Shown piece by piece: positions 62,120-64,000 of a DNA stretch of 64,000 nt. The first letter of the stretch is position 1, and every line of letters starts with the position of its first letter. This stretch comes from Acidimicrobiaceae bacterium (lineage in GTDB: Bacteria; Actinomycetota; Acidimicrobiia; Acidimicrobiales; Poriferisodalaceae), in assembly GCA_026713105.1 (NCBI GenBank), contig JAPOPC010000039.1, forward strand, positions 19,672 to 83,671, given 5' to 3'. The notes beneath the pieces are model-generated. The model saw nothing but the letters and a program-made list of their open reading frames with translations, ran no database searches and had not been told where the DNA came from. The position numbers were made by a program, and so were the translations under genes.

Positions 62120-63019
62120 ATGTGCGGGATCGTGGGCCTGTTCTGCAAGACCGATGCTCACCGTCACGAGCTGGGCCGGCTGACCGAATTGATGCTGGCC
62201 GAGATGGGGGACCGCGGCCCCGACAGCGCCGGATTCGCCGTGTACGACGCCGGCACGCCGGGCCAAACTCGCATCACCGTGCTGGCCGAGGGGTTGGCTG
62301 TGGATTGGGAACCAGTCGCTGAGGCCCTGGAGCGGACCCTGGGCGCGGAGGTGTCGGTGCGTTCGGTGCACGACCATGCGCTGTTCTCCACCCACGGCGA
62401 CGGCCGGGTCGCCCGCCAGTGGCTCATCGACAACGTGGCTGGCGCGACCGTGCTGGCCTACGGCAACCAGATCGAGCTGTACAAGGCGGTGGGGTATCCC
62501 GACCAGGTGGCCGAGCGCTACGACTTGGCGTCGCGCACTGGCACGCACGCTCTGGCCCACACCCGCATGGCCACCGAATCGGCGATCACCACCGCCGGTT
62601 CGCACCCCTTCGCCACCGGCGCCGACACCTGCTTGGTGCACAACGGATCGCTGTCCAACCACAACCGGCTACGGCGTTTCCTGGAGGCCCACGACGAATC
62701 GTTCCAGACCGAGAACGACTCCGAGGTTGCCGCTGGCTACCTGTCGTGGCGGATGCGCTCGGGCGACGCCATCTCCGAAGCGCTCGAGGGTGCGCTGAAC
62801 GACCTGGACGGCTTCTACACCTTCGCCATCGGCGTGGCCGACGGGTTCGCCATCCTGCGCGATCCCATCGCCTGCAAGCCGGCAGTGGTGGCCGAGACCG
62901 ACGATTGGGTAGCGATGTCGTCGGAATACCGGGCCATCGCCCGCCTGCCGGGCGCAACCGACGCTGAAGTGTGGGAACCCGAGCCGGCCCGCATCTATTC
63001 CTGGAGCCTGGCCGCGTGA
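62120..63019 (+). CDS. mgsA: Class II glutamine amidotransferase, N-methylglutamate synthase alpha subunit-like
   Basis: 299 residues from ATG 62120. It opens MCGIVGLF, with the catalytic Cys at position 2, then DRGPDSAGFAVYD, THALAHTRMATES (substrate loop) and LVHNGSLSNHNRLRRFLE. It corresponds to the glutaminase domain of glutamate synthase as a separate protein (GlxB/MgsA). Adjacent to MgsB and MgsC-like genes on the same strand. Confidence 0.86.
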   Translation: MCGIVGLFCKTDAHRHELGRLTELMLAEMGDRGPDSAGFAVYDAGTPGQTRITVLAEGLAVDWEPVAEALERTLGAEVSVRSVHDHALFSTHGDGRVARQWLIDNVAGATVLAYGNQIELYKAVGYPDQVAERYDLASRTGTHALAHTRMATESAITTAGSHPFATGADTCLVHNGSLSNHNRLRRFLEAHDESFQTENDSEVAAGYLSWRMRSGDAISEALEGALNDLDGFYTFAIGVADGFAILRDPIACKPAVVAETDDWVAMSSEYRAIARLPGATDAEVWEPEPARIYSWSLAA

Positions 63020-63032
63020 AGGATCATGCGGC

Positions 63033-63752
63033 ATGAGCGAAACCGCTCGCGTCTTCGACCTGGCCGAGGTGACCAAGCGAGAGCTCAATCAGACACTGCA
63101 CGACGCCGCGGACGGCGAGTCGTTCGAGGTGATCAACCCGCGCGGCGCGCATGCGGTGGCCTGCGGGATCACCACCGACATCGAGGTGGTGGTGCGCGGA
63201 TCGGTGGGCTACTACTGCGCCGGCATGCATCAGCAGGGCCGGGTGCGGGTGGAAGGCAATGCCAGCACCGGCCTGGCCGAGAACATCATGTCGGGGACGG
63301 TGCACATCACCGGCAACGCCACGATGTCGGCGGGTGCGACCGGTTGCGGCGGCCTGCTGGTGGTGGGCGGAAACGCCGGTGCCCGGTGCGGCATCTCCAT
63401 GAAGGGCGTCGACATCGTGGTGGGCGGCAACGTCGGACACATGAGCGCGTTCATGGCCCAGGCGGGGAACCTGGTGGTCTGCGGCGACGCTGCTGCCGAC
63501 CTGGGCGACTCCATCTACGAGGCGCAGATCTTCGTCCGGGGCGACGTGGAATCGCTGGGCGCCGACTGCGTCGAGAAGGAGATGCGGCCCGAACACCTCG
63601 ACACGCTGGGTGCTCTGCTGGCCGCTGCTGCTGACGCGGCCGGCGGCGCTGTCCCCAGCGAATTCCGCCGCTACGGGTCGGCTCGGCGCCTCTACAACTT
63701 CACGATCGACGACGTCGACGCTGCCCAAGCGGCCGGGGAGGCCGCCGCCTGA
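63033..63752 (+). CDS. mgsB: GXGXG-domain protein, N-methylglutamate synthase beta subunit-like
   Basis: 239 residues. The beta-helix repeat is clear: GGLLVVGGNAGARCGISM, KGVDIVVGGNVGHMSAFM and NLVVCGDAAADLGDSIYEA. This is the C-terminal GXGXG domain of glutamate synthase alone (GlxC/MgsB). 13 nt downstream of the amidotransferase gene; its stop overlaps the next start (TGATG). Confidence 0.86.
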   Translation: MSETARVFDLAEVTKRELNQTLHDAADGESFEVINPRGAHAVACGITTDIEVVVRGSVGYYCAGMHQQGRVRVEGNASTGLAENIMSGTVHITGNATMSAGATGCGGLLVVGGNAGARCGISMKGVDIVVGGNVGHMSAFMAQAGNLVVCGDAAADLGDSIYEAQIFVRGDVESLGADCVEKEMRPEHLDTLGALLAAAADAAGGAVPSEFRRYGSARRLYNFTIDDVDAAQAAGEAAA

Positions 63753-64000
63753 TGACTGCAACACCCAACGGTGACGTCGATCCCCTCGCGACGTCAGATC
63801 CCGACTACTGGCACCTGCGCGAGTCCTACACCTTCGACCGCAACGTGATCGCCGAGATTCGCCGGGCGGCCAACACCGGCATCTACCGCATCCGGGGATG
63901 GGGGGCCAAGCGCCGCCTGCCCACCCTCGACGACCTGGTGTTCCTCGGCGCGTCGATGTCGCGCTACCCGCTGGAGGGATACCGCGAGGCCTGCGGCACC
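63752..64000 (+). CDS. mgsC: Glutamate synthase FMN-domain protein, N-methylglutamate synthase gamma subunit-like (partial)
   Basis: 83 codons are visible before the right edge. TFDRNVIAEIRRAANTGIYR and RGWGAKRRLPTLDDLVFLGA match the N-terminus of the GlxD/MgsC subunit, the central FMN-binding domain of glutamate synthase. The active-site part is outside the window. Confidence 0.8.
   Translation, partial: MTATPNGDVDPLATSDPDYWHLRESYTFDRNVIAEIRRAANTGIYRIRGWGAKRRLPTLDDLVFLGASMSRYPLEGYREACGT

Overview
The window is high-GC DNA that reads as an actinobacterial chromosome, most likely a member of Acidimicrobiia or a close relative. This placement comes from gene content only: a GlmS variant beside GlmM, an F420-type LLM oxidoreductase, an acyl-ACP desaturase, MenB, and the nusG-rplKAJL-rpoBC order. 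Almost the whole core of the translation and transcription machinery lies here on the minus strand. Reading in transcription order (high to low coordinates) it runs: tRNA-Thr, tRNA-Met, tRNA-Trp, secE-nusG-rplK-rplA-rplJ-rplL-rpoB-rpoC, rpsL-rpsG-fusA-tuf-rpsJ, then rplC-rplD-rplW-rplB-rpsS-rplV-rpsC-rplP-rpmC-rpsQ-rplN-rplX-rplE-rpsN-rpsH-rplF-rplR-rpsE-rpmD-rplO-secY-adk-rpmJ-rpsM-rpsK-rpsD-rpoA-rplQ, and finally rplM-rpsI-glmM. Many junctions overlap by 1-4 bases (ATGA, GTGA, TGATG), which implies translational coupling.

Two blocks of about 10 kb interrupt this superoperon. Block A (28981-38945) separates rpsJ from rplC. It holds a minus-strand set (sterol-desaturase-family hydroxylase, GH3-family acyl-acid synthetase, enolase-superfamily enzyme, small membrane protein), an NADP-type MDR oxidoreductase, and a plus-strand molybdenum hydroxylase operon (FAD, 2Fe-2S and Mo subunits plus a MoaD-like sulfur carrier). 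Tandem 31-nt hairpin repeats lie at both edges of block A. Block B (4233-14312) separates rplQ from rplM. It holds an RraA-like protein, an acyl-ACP desaturase, a winged-helix regulator with its membrane partner, superoxide dismutase, a small CxxC protein, a large M16 lipoprotein peptidase, TruA and an amidohydrolase.

The left edge (1-3269) holds a truncated GlmS-like gene with large insertions in its glutaminase domain, a catechol 2,3-dioxygenase and GlmM. The right edge (56170-64000) holds a GNAT acetyltransferase, MenB, an LLM oxidoreductase, a triple-rhodanese protein next to a cysteine-dioxygenase-family cupin, and a glutamine synthetase type III/GmaS-like gene divergent from three glutamate-synthase-domain genes. 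The last group looks like the methylamine N-methylglutamate pathway.

The most unusual feature is a recurring pattern of short tandem duplications at the 3' ends of genes. Some repeat the last codons and the stop beyond the gene (moaD-like, adk, nusG). Others extend the C-terminal tail (rplD, rpmC, rplJ, rpoA). A partial tandem copy of tRNA-Met with a GC-rich hairpin in place of its anticodon is a second oddity. I saw no insertion sequence, prophage or CRISPR array.
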